DNA from: Gordonia namibiensis NBRC 108229
GTDB taxonomy: Bacteria; Actinomycetota; Actinomycetes; Mycobacteriales; Mycobacteriaceae
Reading direction: 5' to 3'
DNA length: 64,000 nt
Assembly (NCBI RefSeq): GCF_000298235.1
Contig: NZ_BAHE01000012.1
Coordinates: forward strand, 22,889 to 86,888
The notes beneath the pieces are model-generated. The model was not told where the DNA came from, did not search any database, and saw only the letters and a list, made by a program, of their open reading frames with translations. Positions 22,359-34,155 of the stretch are shown in pieces. Numbering within the stretch: position 1 is the stretch's first letter; every line of letters starts with the position of its first letter. The position numbers and the translations under genes were made by a program.

Positions 22359-23305
22359 TCGCGCCCCAGATCGCGGTGCATCACGCGCACGTCGTAGGAG
22401 GCCACGCCGGAGTCGTCGACGGTCTTGCGGAGTCGTCGGGCGAGTTCCTCGGAGATGGCGACGCTGCGGTGTTTGCCACCGGTGCAGCCGACGCTGATCG
22501 TCATGTACCGCTTGCCTTCTCGCAGGTATCCGCGACCGACGATGGACACCAGGCCGGTGTAGAGGTCGAGGAAGTCACCGGCGTCGGGCTGGCCGAGGAC
22601 GTAGTCACGGACCGGCGCCTCCTGCCCGTTGTGGTCGCGCAGGTCGTCGATCCAGTGCGGGTTGGGCAGGAACCGCACGTCGGCGACGAGATCGGAGTCG
22701 ATGGGCAAACCGTACTTGAATCCGAAGGACTGCACCGCGATGCTCAACCGCGGTTCGGTGTCGCCCGGGGACACCCCCTCCACCACGGAGCGGAGCTTGG
22801 CCGCGGTCAGCGCCGAGGTCTCCACGACCAGGTCGGCGACGTTCTTGATCGGCGCCAGGATCGCGCGTTCACGGGCGATCCCCTCGATGAGGGTTTCCTT
22901 GCCCTGCAGGGGGTGTCGGCGACGCACCTGCTCGAAGCGGCGCACCAGCGCCTCCTCGCTCGCGTCGAGGTAGAGCAACCGGGTACGAATCCCCGACTCC
23001 TCGAGGCTGTCCCGCAGCTGCTCGAGTTCATGCGCGAGGTTGGGGTGGGAGGCGCGCAACACCATCGCCAGCCGGGTGATCGTCGGATCGTTCTCCCGCA
23101 CCATCCCGACCATCGTCGAGATCAGCGACGGCGGAACGTTGTCCGCGACGTACCAGCCGTCGTCCTCGAGCACGTTGGCCGCCGTGGATCGGCCTGCACC
23201 GGACATGCCGGTGACGAACAGAACGGTGAGTCCGTCGGGCACCTCGCCGTTCCGGACCCCTCCGTTCAGCTGCTGGTCGTGTTCGGCCTCGGCCTGCTCA
23301 CTCAT
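22355..23305 (-). CDS. rapZ: RNase adapter RapZ-like nucleotide-binding protein
   Basis: This is a RapZ/YvcJ-family P-loop protein. In Enterobacteria RapZ directs GlmZ decay; in actinobacteria the role is unknown. ATG 23305 ([11 protein letters not shown]) overlaps the uvrC stop by 8 bp and gives 316 aa. Walker A is [11 protein letters not shown] near residue 32. The C-terminal domain has [23 protein letters not shown] and [23 protein letters not shown], which bears conserved Cys, Lys and His residues. An in-frame start at 23326 is also possible. Confidence 0.94.
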   Translation of the reverse strand: MSEQAEAEHDQQLNGGVRNGEVPDGLTVLFVTGMSGAGRSTAANVLEDDGWYVADNVPPSLISTMVGMVRENDPTITRLAMVLRASHPNLAHELEQLRDSLEESGIRTRLLYLDASEEALVRRFEQVRRRHPLQGKETLIEGIARERAILAPIKNVADLVVETSALTAAKLRSVVEGVSPGDTEPRLSIAVQSFGFKYGLPIDSDLVADVRFLPNPHWIDDLRDHNGQEAPVRDYVLGQPDAGDFLDLYTGLVSIVGRGYLREGKRYMTISVGCTGGKHRSVAISEELARRLRKTVDDSGVASYDVRVMHRDLGRE

Positions 23306-25388
23306 CGACACCTCGTCCCGCGTCACCGGTCACCACCGTCATCTCTGCCTCGTTCACCGCGTCGGACACCACCGTCTCCACCGGCACCGCCTCGGAAGCC
23401 ACCGGTTCGGACTCGGGCACCGCCTCGACGACGGTGTCACCGACGAGCGCGCTCTGCACCGCACGTGCGGTGGTCAGTCCGATCCCCGGGACCTGGGCGA
23501 TCTCCTCCAAGGATGCCTCACGCAGACGCGCAACCGACCCGAAGTGGGTCACCAGCGCGGTGCGCCGTGTCTTCCCGAGACCCGGGATACCGTCGAGCGC
23601 CGAGGCGGTCATCCGCTTGCTGCGCTTGCTGCGGTGAAAGGTGATGGCGAACCGGTGCGCCTCGTCGCGAACGCGCTGCAACAGGAACAGCGCCTGGCTG
23701 CTGCGCGGCAGGATCATCGGGTCGTCCTCGCCGGGCACCCACACCTCCTCGAGTCGTTTGGCGAGCCCGATGACCGCGACGTCGGTGACGCCGAGCTCAT
23801 CGAGGACCGCCGCGGCCGCATGCACCTGCGGTGCACCGCCGTCGACGACGAACAGGTTGGGCGGGTACGCGAATTTCCTTGGCTGCGCAGGGGTCTCGGG
23901 CACGGCGTCGACCTCCCCCGACTCGGGCGGCGGCGCATCGCGGTCGGCACGGTGCCGGAGGAATCGGCGGCGGGTCACCTCGGCGATCGACGCGACGTCG
24001 TCGGAGTGGCCGTCGCCGGCGGCATGACGGATCGCGTAGTGCCGGTAGTCGGACTTGCGCGGCAGCCCGTCCTCGAAGACGACGAGAGAGGCGACGACGT
24101 CGGTGCCCTGAACGTGCGAGATGTCCACACACTCGATACGCAGCGGCGCCTGATCGAGCATCAGGTTCTCCTGCAGCTCGGTGAGGGCTGCCGAGCGGGT
24201 GGTGAGGTCACCGGCGCGGCGGAGCTTGTGCTGGGTGAGCGCTTCGCCGGCGTTGCGGGCGACGGTCTCGAACAGCGCCTTCTTGTCTCCACGCTGCGGC
24301 ACCCGCAGTTTGACCCTGCTCCCCCGCAGTCCGCACAGCCACTCCTCGAGTTCGGTTGCGTTGGCGGGCAATTCAGGGACCAGGACCTCACGCGGAACGG
24401 ACTCGCCGTGTGCGCGGTTCTCGCCGACGTCGACGGTGGCGTCGAAATCGACCTGCGCACCGTAGAACTGGGTGATGAACTCGCCGATGACGTCACCGTC
24501 GGTGCCGTTGTCGCTGCGTTCGACGACCCAGCCACGCTGACCGCGGACGCGTCCGTCGCGCACGTGGAAGACCTGTACCGACACCTCGAGTTCGTCGCCG
24601 GCGATCGCCACGACATCGGCGGTGGTGCCGTCGCCGAGGACCACGGCCTGCTTCTCCATGGCGCGTCGGAGGGCACCGATGTCGTCGCGTAGACGGGCTG
24701 CGCGTTCGAAGTCGAGATCTTCGGCCGCAGCGGTCATGTCGCGTTCGAGCTTGCGGATCAGCAGGTCGGTGCGGCCGGCCAGGAAGTCGCAGAAGTCCTC
24801 GACGATCTCACGGTGCTCCTCGGCGTCGACGCGGCCGATGCAGGGGGCGGAGCACTTGTCGATGTAGCCGAGCAGGCACGGGCGGTCGATCTGGCGGTGC
24901 CGTTTGAACACGCCCGCCGAGCAGGTGCGCGCCGGGAACACCCGCGTCAGCAGGTCGACGGTCTCGCGGATCGCCCAGGCATGTGCGTACGGACCGAAGT
25001 AACGCACGCCGCGGCGGCGCGGCCCGCGGTAGACGAACAGCCGCGGGTATTCCTCGTTGAGGGTCACGGCGAGCATCGGATAGCTCTTGTCGTCGCGGTA
25101 GCGGACGTTGAACCGCGGATCGAACTCCTTGATCCAGTTGTATTCGAGCTGGAGCGCCTCGACCTCGGTGCCCACGACGGTCCACTCGACCGACGCCGCC
25201 GTCGTCACCATCTGGCGGGTGCGCGGGTGCAGCGAGGCGATGTCGGCGAAGTACGAGGTCAGACGCGACCGGAGGTTCTTGGCCTTGCCCACGTAGATGA
25301 CACGACCGTGTTCGTCACGGAACTTGTACACCCCGGGATCGGTCGGGATGGTTCCGTGAGCAGGACGGTAGGTAGTCGGGTCGGCCAC
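23298..25388 (-). CDS. uvrC: Excinuclease ABC subunit C
   Basis: UvrC makes both incisions in nucleotide excision repair. The 696-aa protein has an N-terminal GIY-YIG domain ([22 protein letters not shown], residues about 18-40, with RSRLTSYF) and a Cys cluster around residues 130-160. The UVR motif that contacts UvrB follows ([24 protein letters not shown], about 210-235). The RNase H-like domain has [24 protein letters not shown] near residue 418. Two helix-hairpin-helix motifs follow. A 40-residue acidic tail follows the last HhH and is probably disordered. It starts 10 bp after the PH-like gene's stop. Confidence 0.97.
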   Translation of the reverse strand: MADPTTYRPAHGTIPTDPGVYKFRDEHGRVIYVGKAKNLRSRLTSYFADIASLHPRTRQMVTTAASVEWTVVGTEVEALQLEYNWIKEFDPRFNVRYRDDKSYPMLAVTLNEEYPRLFVYRGPRRRGVRYFGPYAHAWAIRETVDLLTRVFPARTCSAGVFKRHRQIDRPCLLGYIDKCSAPCIGRVDAEEHREIVEDFCDFLAGRTDLLIRKLERDMTAAAEDLDFERAARLRDDIGALRRAMEKQAVVLGDGTTADVVAIAGDELEVSVQVFHVRDGRVRGQRGWVVERSDNGTDGDVIGEFITQFYGAQVDFDATVDVGENRAHGESVPREVLVPELPANATELEEWLCGLRGSRVKLRVPQRGDKKALFETVARNAGEALTQHKLRRAGDLTTRSAALTELQENLMLDQAPLRIECVDISHVQGTDVVASLVVFEDGLPRKSDYRHYAIRHAAGDGHSDDVASIAEVTRRRFLRHRADRDAPPPESGEVDAVPETPAQPRKFAYPPNLFVVDGGAPQVHAAAAVLDELGVTDVAVIGLAKRLEEVWVPGEDDPMILPRSSQALFLLQRVRDEAHRFAITFHRSKRSKRMTASALDGIPGLGKTRRTALVTHFGSVARLREASLEEIAQVPGIGLTTARAVQSALVGDTVVEAVPESEPVASEAVPVETVVSDAVNEAEMTVVTGDAGRGVDE

Positions 25389-25398
25389 GTGTTCCAGG

Positions 25399-27720
<2,322 letters not shown>

Positions 27721-27724
<4 letters not shown>

Positions 27725-28362
27725 TTCGTCTCGGTGACTTCAAGCGCAGGGACAGCTGGGGTATTTCCGAGGTGCAGACGTTCGACGTACTTGGCGATCA
27801 CGTCGACCTCGAGGTTGACCACGGTGCCGGGCTTGGTTGCACCGAGGTTGGTCTCGTTGAGGGTGGTGGGGATCAGGCAGATCTCGAACCACGAGTCGTC
27901 ACCCGATCCGCCGACGGACGAGACGGTCAGCGACACACCGTCGACGGTGATCGAGCCCTTCTCCACGAGGTAGCGGGTGAGCTTCTCCGGCACGCCGATG
28001 CGCACGACGGTCCAGTTCTCCGAGGGGCTCACGGACAGGACGCGACCGGTCCCGTCGACGTGGCCCTGCACGATGTGGCCGCCGAAACGCCCGTTGGCGG
28101 GCATGGCGCGTTCGAGGTTGACGGTGCTGCCCGCGTCGAGGTCGGACAGCGAGCTGCGACTAAGCGTCTCGCCCATCACGTCGACGGTGAACTCGCCCGG
28201 TCGGAGGTCGACGACGGTCAGACACACACCGTTGACCGCGATGGAGTCGCCGTGGCCGGCATCGGCGGTGACGATGGGTCCCCGCACGGTGAAGCGGGCT
28301 GCGTCAGAGAGATCCTCGCGGTCGGCGATGACGCCGAGTTCCTCCACGATTCCGGTGAACAC
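27721..28362 (-). CDS. ribE: Riboflavin synthase alpha subunit
   Basis: Riboflavin synthase dismutates two lumazines to riboflavin. GTG 28362 with AGGAGGAG directly upstream gives 213 aa starting [10 protein letters not shown], the standard N-terminus. The frame is open for another 700 bases upstream, but that part is the FMN riboswitch and the ribD antisense. The duplicated lumazine-binding fold is visible in [14 protein letters not shown] near residue 39 and [16 protein letters not shown] near residue 135. It is the first gene below the FMN riboswitch, so ribE-ribBA-ribH respond to FMN. Confidence 0.96.
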
Positions 28363-28365
28363 GCA

Positions 28366-28388
28366 CTCCTCCTGCTCGCTCGGAGCAG
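28366..28388 (-). promoter_or_regulatory. Hairpin touching the ribE ribosome-binding site
   Basis: On the minus strand CTGCTC and GAGCAG form a 6-bp stem with a 5-base loop (28388-28372) whose 3' arm runs into the AGGAGGAG Shine-Dalgarno (28373-28366). It lies between the riboswitch aptamer and ribE and may be the switch's translational expression platform; that role is inferred. Confidence 0.4.
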
Positions 28389-28410
28389 ACAGGGCGGCAC
28401 TGTGTCGCCT

Positions 28411-28559
28411 GTTCTCTCGCATCCGGACTATGACCGTCGGCTTCGGAATCGCACCGAATCTGCTGTCCCTGTCTTCCGACAGGCGCTCGCGGGCTGGAAG
28501 GTGCATATCCATAGCACCCTCATCACCGCCGGTGGGGAATCTCACCCCGCCCCGAGAAC
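28411..28559 (-). ncRNA. FMN riboswitch (RFN element)
   Basis: All conserved RFN blocks are present in order on the minus strand: GGGGCGGGGTGAGATTCCCC, ACCGGCGGT, AGCCCGCGAGCGCC, GATTCGGTG, GATTCCGAAGCCGACGGT and ATAGTCCGGATG. The closing P1 stem pairs GTTCTC (28559-28554) with GAGAAC (28416-28411). The aptamer binds FMN and shuts off expression of the genes below. It controls ribE-ribBA-ribH, while ribD lies upstream of it. Confidence 0.95.
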
Positions 28560-28657
28560 TGGTGATATCGACGCTAGCACGATGCACGAACGGAGTCGCA
28601 TTGGAATTTCGCTGAGCGAAACAGTCTGGCCCCGGTGTGTCGCGCATCTCGCCCTGC

Positions 28658-29683
28658 TCAGACCTGCGCCGATGGCCGCACAGAGCGGGCCAGTGTGACC
28701 AACACGTCATTCCCGAGCGTCGTGACCTCGCGGGTCTCGAACCGTCTGGCGTCGCCCAGAGTGGTGACTCCCGGGATCTCGACGGAACTGCGTCCCGCGC
28801 CCAGGACCATCGGCGCCACGTAGGCGTGCACCTCGTCGACGAGGTCGGCGGCGAAGAAGGCGCCGAGGATGTGCGGCCCGCCCTCCACCAGGACCCAGAG
28901 TGCGTCGGGCAGTGCGGCGAGGACGTCAGCCGGGTCGTGGGAGTCGACCTGGACCAGCGGTCCCCCGGTGTCCCCGCGGAGGTTGGCGTCGGCCGGTAGG
29001 TCGCGGTGTCCGAGCACCACGCGCGCCGGCTGGTGCGGATAGAGCCCACCGTCGGCGGTGCGGGCGGTGAGAGTCGGGTTGTCGGCACGGGCCGTGCCGG
29101 TGCCGATGACGATGGCGTCGAGGCGTGATCGCTGCTCGTGGGCGTGGTCGCGGGCGGCGGGACCGGTGATCCACTGGCTGGTGCCGTCGGGAGCAGCGAT
29201 CCGGCCGTCGATGCCGGCCGCGATCTTGGCGGTGACCATCGGCCGCCCGAGCCGCTGTCGGGTGAGCCACGGACGCAGTGGACCGTTCTCCACGACGTCG
29301 GCCGCGACTCCCCCGGTCACGCGGATGCCGGCGGCCCGGAGGGTGTCGGCGCCACCCGCGGCGACGGGGTTGGGATCGCTGACCGCGTAGTGGACCTCGG
29401 CGACGCCGGCCTCGATGAGTGCCTGCGAACACGGACCGGTGCGTCCGGTGTGGTTGCAGGGTTCGAGCGTGACGATCGCGGTGCCGCCCCGTGCGGCGTC
29501 ACCCGCCGCACGCAAGGCCATGACCTCGGCATGCGGGCCGCCCGGCGGTTGGGTCGCGCCGACGCCGGCTACAGTGCCGTCAGCGGCCAGGATCACCGCT
29601 CCGACAGGCGGATTGGGTGAGCTGACACCCATGGCCGCATACGACGCCTCGACTGCGCGGACCATGGCGGCGGCGATGTCCAT
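28658..29683 (-). CDS. ribD: Bifunctional diaminohydroxyphosphoribosylaminopyrimidine deaminase / reductase
   Basis: RibD carries out the second and third steps from GTP to riboflavin. The 341-aa protein has an N-terminal deaminase with GGPHAEVMALRAAG near residue 49 and LEPCNHTGRTGPCSQALI near residue 73 (zinc His and Cys). The C-terminal reductase has RPMVTAKIAAGIDGRIA near 148, DAIVIGTGTARADNPTLTAR and VLVEGGPHILGAFF. It follows rpe by 8 bp and ends about 100 bp before the FMN aptamer, so it should be transcribed with rpe and escape FMN control. Confidence 0.97.
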   Translation of the reverse strand: MDIAAAMVRAVEASYAAMGVSSPNPPVGAVILAADGTVAGVGATQPPGGPHAEVMALRAAGDAARGGTAIVTLEPCNHTGRTGPCSQALIEAGVAEVHYAVSDPNPVAAGGADTLRAAGIRVTGGVAADVVENGPLRPWLTRQRLGRPMVTAKIAAGIDGRIAAPDGTSQWITGPAARDHAHEQRSRLDAIVIGTGTARADNPTLTARTADGGLYPHQPARVVLGHRDLPADANLRGDTGGPLVQVDSHDPADVLAALPDALWVLVEGGPHILGAFFAADLVDEVHAYVAPMVLGAGRSSVEIPGVTTLGDARRFETREVTTLGNDVLVTLARSVRPSAQV

Positions 29684-29691
29684 GTGTCAGG

Positions 29692-30396
29692 TCAGATGTC
29701 GCTGTGGGCGCGTGCGGTCGCGGCGGACTCGCGGAGGGCGGCGACGGCCTGGCCGGGGTCGGCGGCACCGTAGACCGCCGATCCGGCGACGAAGCAGTTG
29801 ATTCCGGCCTCGGCCGCCTCTTCGATGGTGTCGGCGTTGATGCCGCCGTCGATCTCGACGAGCAGCCTCAGATCCTCGGAATCGATGAACTTCCGGATGG
29901 CGCGGGCCTTCTCGAGAACCTCCGGGATGAACTTCTGCCCACCGAAACCGGGTTCGACGCTCATGATGAGCAGGGTGTCGAAGTCGCGGAGGATCTCCAG
30001 ATACGGCTCGAGCGCGGTGCCCGGCTTGATCGACAGACCCGCCTTCGCACCGGCGGCGCGGATGTCACGGGCGACGCCGATCGGATTCTCGGTGGCCTCC
30101 GCATGGAAGGTGACGTTGTAGGCGCCGGCCTCGGCATACGGCGGCGCCCAGCGCTCCGGGTTCTCGATCATCAGATGGCAGTCGAGCGGGATGTCGGTGG
30201 CCTTCAGCAGGCTCTCGACGATCGGCAGACCCAGCGTCAGGTTCGGCACGAAGTGGTTGTCCATCACGTCGACGTGCAGCCAATCGGCACGGGTGGCACC
30301 GGGCTTGGCAACAGCAGCCGCCTCGTCGGCGAGATTCGCGAAGTCCGCGGACAGAATGGACGGAGCGATCATGGGCGCGTTACCAGCGGTGCACAT
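29692..30396 (-). CDS. rpe: Ribulose-phosphate 3-epimerase
   Basis: Rpe interconverts ribulose 5-phosphate and xylulose 5-phosphate. I choose ATG 30396 ([19 protein letters not shown]), giving 234 aa. A TACACT hexamer sits 8 bases upstream as for a leaderless promoter, and mycobacterial Rpe has a similar short lead. Active-site segments are [54 protein letters not shown] and [13 protein letters not shown]. It appears to start the transcript that runs through ribD and, through the riboswitch, into ribE-ribBA-ribH. Confidence 0.96.
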   Translation of the reverse strand: MCTAGNAPMIAPSILSADFANLADEAAAVAKPGATRADWLHVDVMDNHFVPNLTLGLPIVESLLKATDIPLDCHLMIENPERWAPPYAEAGAYNVTFHAEATENPIGVARDIRAAGAKAGLSIKPGTALEPYLEILRDFDTLLIMSVEPGFGGQKFIPEVLEKARAIRKFIDSEDLRLLVEIDGGINADTIEEAAEAGINCFVAGSAVYGAADPGQAVAALRESAATARAHSDI

Positions 30397-30449
30397 GGTG
30401 GACAAGTGTAGGGCGAGTGGGTTGGTGCGAACGAAGGCGTCCGGGTGTC

Positions 30450-31241
30450 TCAGACTCCGTTGGCCGGCCACCCTGGGGATGGAGGCAGAGTCGGCCAGGG
30501 CTGCGATCCCTCCTCGACGCCCACCACGGGTAGATCCGGATTCGGGGGGAGGGCATCGCACGCCACGATATCGGCCCGGTTCTCGGGTCCGACGCCGAGT
30601 CGGTCGTAGAAGATGACCCGCCAATCTCCGAACACGGAATGCGAAGGAGCTCTCCTGGTGCCTTCTTGTTTCGCTGGCGGGCTTCCGCCCTCCGACCGCG
30701 TGAATTCGATCGTGACCGGATATCCCCACGGCTCCCCGATTTTCTTCCACACAGAATCGCGGGACGGAGACCGTTGATTGATCGACTGGCTCTCACTCCG
30801 ACATAGAATCAGGCGGCTCGTGGCGCCATTGTCTACGCGTCGTAGCGGACGATAGAAGACGGTATTGACGACCTTGCGAGTGGCGCTGTTGCTCATAACT
30901 TTCGTGACCTGTTCGTCAATGCCCTCCGGGGATGCGTCGACGAACCCGGGGTACCCCCACTCAGTGGACTGCCCTTCGAAAGCGAGTTCAAAGGACTCGG
31001 TGTAAGCACGAACGAACGTTCCCTCCGCACTCATGAGATCGAGGGACTCTGCGGGTGCCCAACGAAAGGAGATATCCAGGTTAGGCGGCAGGCCGGCGTC
31101 TGCCGACGGAGTCGCAGCACGCGACACGTCTGAAAATGTCGATGAGTCTCGAGGCACACCACAACCGGCAACTACGACGGCGATAGCCGCAACGAGTAAG
31201 CGTCCGACGACTTGCGCTTTCCTTGAAACTCTCGCCTGCAC
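30450..31241 (-). CDS. Putative secreted lipoprotein of a type VII-type cassette
   Basis: GTG 31241 is preceded by AGAGGTGA at 4-5 bases and gives 263 aa. The N-terminus is a lipoprotein signal peptide: positively charged RVSRKAQ, hydrophobic [14 protein letters not shown] and the lipobox VAGC with the acylated Cys near residue 27. The rest has no family I recognise; Trp/Pro-rich segments and an even hydrophilic pattern suggest a globular extracytoplasmic domain. It starts 4 bp beyond the stop of the 835-aa gene, so the two are co-expressed. I recall a comparable lipoprotein (LppV) beside similar genes in M. tuberculosis. G+C is below that of the flanking genes. Confidence 0.75.
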   Translation of the reverse strand: MQARVSRKAQVVGRLLVAAIAVVVAGCGVPRDSSTFSDVSRAATPSADAGLPPNLDISFRWAPAESLDLMSAEGTFVRAYTESFELAFEGQSTEWGYPGFVDASPEGIDEQVTKVMSNSATRKVVNTVFYRPLRRVDNGATSRLILCRSESQSINQRSPSRDSVWKKIGEPWGYPVTIEFTRSEGGSPPAKQEGTRRAPSHSVFGDWRVIFYDRLGVGPENRADIVACDALPPNPDLPVVGVEEGSQPWPTLPPSPGWPANGV

Positions 31242-31245
31242 GCGT

Positions 31246-33753
31246 TCACCTCTTGTAAGCATGTTCGAAGTTCTCGTTATGTCGGAGCGCAAATGAGTTC
31301 ATGTCGGAATTCAGCAAGCGCTGAGCATAGGACGCTGCCCTACTATCATCGGCCACCGCAGGCATCGTTTTGGTTTGTTTCATCTCCTCAAAATCGATGT
31401 CGCCGTTCGACGAAAACAGCTTCCGAAATTCTGGATCATCAGCTATTTCGGGATGCGAACTGAAGTAACCTTCCAGAATCTGCGTGTATTTGGCGTTGGG
31501 ATCAATCTGCGACGTGTACATCTCTGTTCGCAACTCTTGTAGTTCAGGGTCCGCGATTATTGTGTCCGGGTCGGTGGGCAGTCCCGAGAAATGCAGTTGT
31601 GCCTGCGGAGCTGCGCCGGCGAGCAGAAGGTTCACAGCAGGATCCAAACCCGGCACTGCGGAAAGCAGACCAGCCGCGCTCTCGAACAAGGCGCCCCTGA
31701 CAGCAGCCTCGCGTGCCGCCGAGTGACGACCGTCGATCTTGGTCTCTTCAATGTGAGAGTCGAGACCGCTCGCCATCGCCCCCTCCAAGCGACCAGTGAT
31801 CTCGCCGAGGCCGTAGTTGTGTGGATTGCGACCGAGCTCTTCCTGCAGAGTGTCGATTTGCAGCGCACTTAGAGAATTGACGATTTTCCCTGCATCAGCG
31901 TCAGAGTTCAATATCTGAAAGGTCGCCTTCAGATCCACTAGGTCCACTTCCGAGGCCCCATGCGAGTTGAACAGTTGTGGATCTGCTCCGCCCATCACGG
32001 CAGTGTGCGGGCCTATCGCCGCAGCGAGCGTTCGAGCCAACTCGCCATTCAGCTCTCCGAGAGCACGCTTATCGTCCCCGATGTCGATGAAAGCATCCTT
32101 ATGGTCGCCGAAATATTGCGTGAGCGAAGTAGCGATTTCTCCAGCACGCTTACTATCGGCCAGCAACTCGAACGAACTCCCGTCCGAGGCATACGCGGAA
32201 CCGGGCATCCAGTTGAACAGCTTGTTCACCCCGGAATTTTCGTTCCCCGCACCGTCTGTCCAGTCGTAGGTGAACAGATGCTTCAACATCTCAGCATCCT
32301 TGAAGGAGCGCTCGTTGCCGTCCAGGTCGTAAACGGGCGGCATGGAACCGGCCGATGTGCCGCCGGTAGCTGACATCACAGCATCATGCACGGCGATATG
32401 GTCACCGCCGGCGACGTCCAGCATCCGGGTCAGGAGACCCTCTGCGTCCGCCTTCGATACGTCGTTATGGTCGAAATACCCAGGGTTCGAGACGTACTCG
32501 CCTCGTCCTGCGGCCGCAATTTCTCCCGCTCGCGCGACCAGGGCCCGGTCGACGTCGCTACCGAGCTGTACCGACTCGCTCCCGTAGACGCTCCCGTTCG
32601 GATCAACCGAGCGATGCTCAAGGATGCCCACAGCAGTCTTGAGCCCGTCGAAGGTCTTCAGGTCGGCCACCGACCTGTGCCCGCCGGAGTGGGTTCCGCC
32701 ATCGGGCGCTGCAATATGACTTTTGGTGGCAGCGGGACTCGTCAAGACGTCCCGGATCGGCGGCGGGACCTGGCTGATACCACCTGTTACAAATACCCGC
32801 TGGCCGCCCCCATAGATTTCCATGAAGGGGTTCGACTGCGTCTGGTCAGACCTGAGCTGTGGATTCCCAAGCAAGAACACGCCATCGGCGAGCCCTCGTT
32901 TGAGGGCATCGCGCTCATCCCCGGAATATTCGTCACCGAAACGCTTCAGAGCGTCGAGCGAGTAAGGCGCCGAACCCTCTGAGCTCTGACCCCAATTGGG
33001 CGTGTAGATGGCCTTCAGATAATCGAACTGCTCTTTCGAGATGACCGCTTCTTCACCGCGTGTCAGCGCCGCGCGCTGTTCGGGCGTCAGACTGGTCGCT
33101 CGGTAGAAGCGTTCCTTCTGCTCCGGTGTCGCAGTCCCGCTCATGATCGCCTGGACGTCGCGACTTGCTTGCCCGGCGGAGAAGCTCGAGCTGAGCGGAG
33201 CGTTGATCTCGGCGTTGCCGAAGACCACGTTCAGTGCGCGGGCACCGTTACGGTCGTCCTCCCCGATCTGGTCTGCCAGCGACTGCAGCGACAGCGTCGC
33301 TGTCTTCGCCTCCTCGGCGCGCCTGGCCTGGTCGTTCCGAATCGACTGTTCGGCCGCGCTTCCGGCCTCCACACCGTTCAACTCCGAGGCGTAGTCCCGA
33401 GCGTCGCGCACGGTCCAGTCATCCGAGACGCCGAACTTGTCGAGTTCCAGGCCGAGCGCCTTCGTCAGAGCAGTGCTTCGGTTGGGGCTGATCGCGGCGG
33501 CCGTGTCGTGCAGCACCCTCGCGGCCGCGCTGAGTTCGGTGCCGAGCCTGTTGATCTCGTCTCGGTCGGACGTCGTACGGTCTTCGCACGCACGCTTGGA
33601 TTCGCCCGACCAGCCCTCCACGTTCATGGGAGCATCGGCCATCGTCTTGGTCTGGGTTCGCAGGTGTTCGGCTGTCGTCTCCAGAGAGTCCGCAGCCTGG
33701 AGCAGGACCATCACGTCCCAGCTGTTGACGGTCGACCGTGTCGGACGGTTCAT
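31246..33753 (-). CDS. Large WXG100-like N-terminal protein, probable type VII secretion substrate
   Basis: The 835-aa protein starts MNRPTRSTVNSWDVMVLL. Residues 10-95 are helical with a central EGWSGESKRACEDR turn, resembling a WXG100 helical hairpin. Next comes FGVSDDWTVRDARDYASEL, which I recall from mycobacterial proteins labelled TPR repeat region-containing. The remainder is a long, mostly helical and hydrophilic region with few Cys and no membrane segment. No enzymatic motif is recognised. Its start overlaps the upstream small gene by one base (TGATG). G+C is clearly lower than in neighbours, especially over the last third (31250-32300), which suggests horizontal acquisition. Substrate status is inference. 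Confidence 0.7.
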   Translation of the reverse strand: MNRPTRSTVNSWDVMVLLQAADSLETTAEHLRTQTKTMADAPMNVEGWSGESKRACEDRTTSDRDEINRLGTELSAAARVLHDTAAAISPNRSTALTKALGLELDKFGVSDDWTVRDARDYASELNGVEAGSAAEQSIRNDQARRAEEAKTATLSLQSLADQIGEDDRNGARALNVVFGNAEINAPLSSSFSAGQASRDVQAIMSGTATPEQKERFYRATSLTPEQRAALTRGEEAVISKEQFDYLKAIYTPNWGQSSEGSAPYSLDALKRFGDEYSGDERDALKRGLADGVFLLGNPQLRSDQTQSNPFMEIYGGGQRVFVTGGISQVPPPIRDVLTSPAATKSHIAAPDGGTHSGGHRSVADLKTFDGLKTAVGILEHRSVDPNGSVYGSESVQLGSDVDRALVARAGEIAAAGRGEYVSNPGYFDHNDVSKADAEGLLTRMLDVAGGDHIAVHDAVMSATGGTSAGSMPPVYDLDGNERSFKDAEMLKHLFTYDWTDGAGNENSGVNKLFNWMPGSAYASDGSSFELLADSKRAGEIATSLTQYFGDHKDAFIDIGDDKRALGELNGELARTLAAAIGPHTAVMGGADPQLFNSHGASEVDLVDLKATFQILNSDADAGKIVNSLSALQIDTLQEELGRNPHNYGLGEITGRLEGAMASGLDSHIEETKIDGRHSAAREAAVRGALFESAAGLLSAVPGLDPAVNLLLAGAAPQAQLHFSGLPTDPDTIIADPELQELRTEMYTSQIDPNAKYTQILEGYFSSHPEIADDPEFRKLFSSNGDIDFEEMKQTKTMPAVADDSRAASYAQRLLNSDMNSFALRHNENFEHAYKR

Positions 33754-34058
33754 CAGAACACGGAAATGGCTCGGAAACCGCTCGCCAACTCTTCATCGGT
33801 GTCTGCGAACTCGGTCGCAACCTGGTAGCAGGTCTGCGAAACCGCGTCCATGCGAGCAGCTGCGCGACCGAGAAGAGTTCGAACGAGGTCATCTTTGCCG
33901 GCGCAGGCGCCATTGAATGCCGAACCCGGCATCGCCGCAGCTGCGTCAGCGAATCCGGTACTGCCCGACCAGAGCGCCCGGGTGGCATTCGAGCACTCGG
34001 CCAGCGTCTTGCCGACGCCCTCTATTGCACCCTTCTCGGCTTCCAGGCGATAAGTCAC
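33753..34058 (-). CDS. EspC-like small ESX (type VII) secretion-associated protein
   Basis: GTG 34058 follows GGGGGA and gives 101 aa starting VTYRLEAEKGAIEGVGKTL. The protein is all-helical with Ala-rich helices and a C-terminal SQTCYQVATEFADTDEELASGFRA, the pattern seen at the end of EspC/T7SS target proteins. The classical YxxxD/E signal is not exact: Tyr is followed by Glu at +5. Two internal Cys flank an FNGACAGKDDL turn. It is the first gene of a three-gene unit with the 835-aa protein and a lipoprotein, and probably forms a partner for the large protein. Confidence 0.65.
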   Translation of the reverse strand: MTYRLEAEKGAIEGVGKTLAECSNATRALWSGSTGFADAAAAMPGSAFNGACAGKDDLVRTLLGRAAARMDAVSQTCYQVATEFADTDEELASGFRAISVF

Positions 34059-34155
34059 TGTGAGTCCCCCGTCCCCGGCATCAACACCTCTTGACACCCC
34101 TCCACTCAGACAACCTAGTACGAGACAGTACGAAGTGGGGATTCGACATCCACAA
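34059..34155 (-). promoter_or_regulatory. Upstream region of the type VII-type cassette
   Basis: The 97 bp between the GNAT gene and the cassette contain a 7-base direct repeat, AGTACGA at 34117-34123 and 34127-34133, exactly one helical turn apart. This is the likely promoter/operator region for the leftward three-gene unit. No regulator gene is adjacent. Confidence 0.35.

Noticed and set aside
28363..29088. Upstream extension of the ribE reading frame
   Set aside because: It would cover the FMN riboswitch and ribD antisense; the AGGAGGAG-GTG at 28362 gives the canonical N-terminus.
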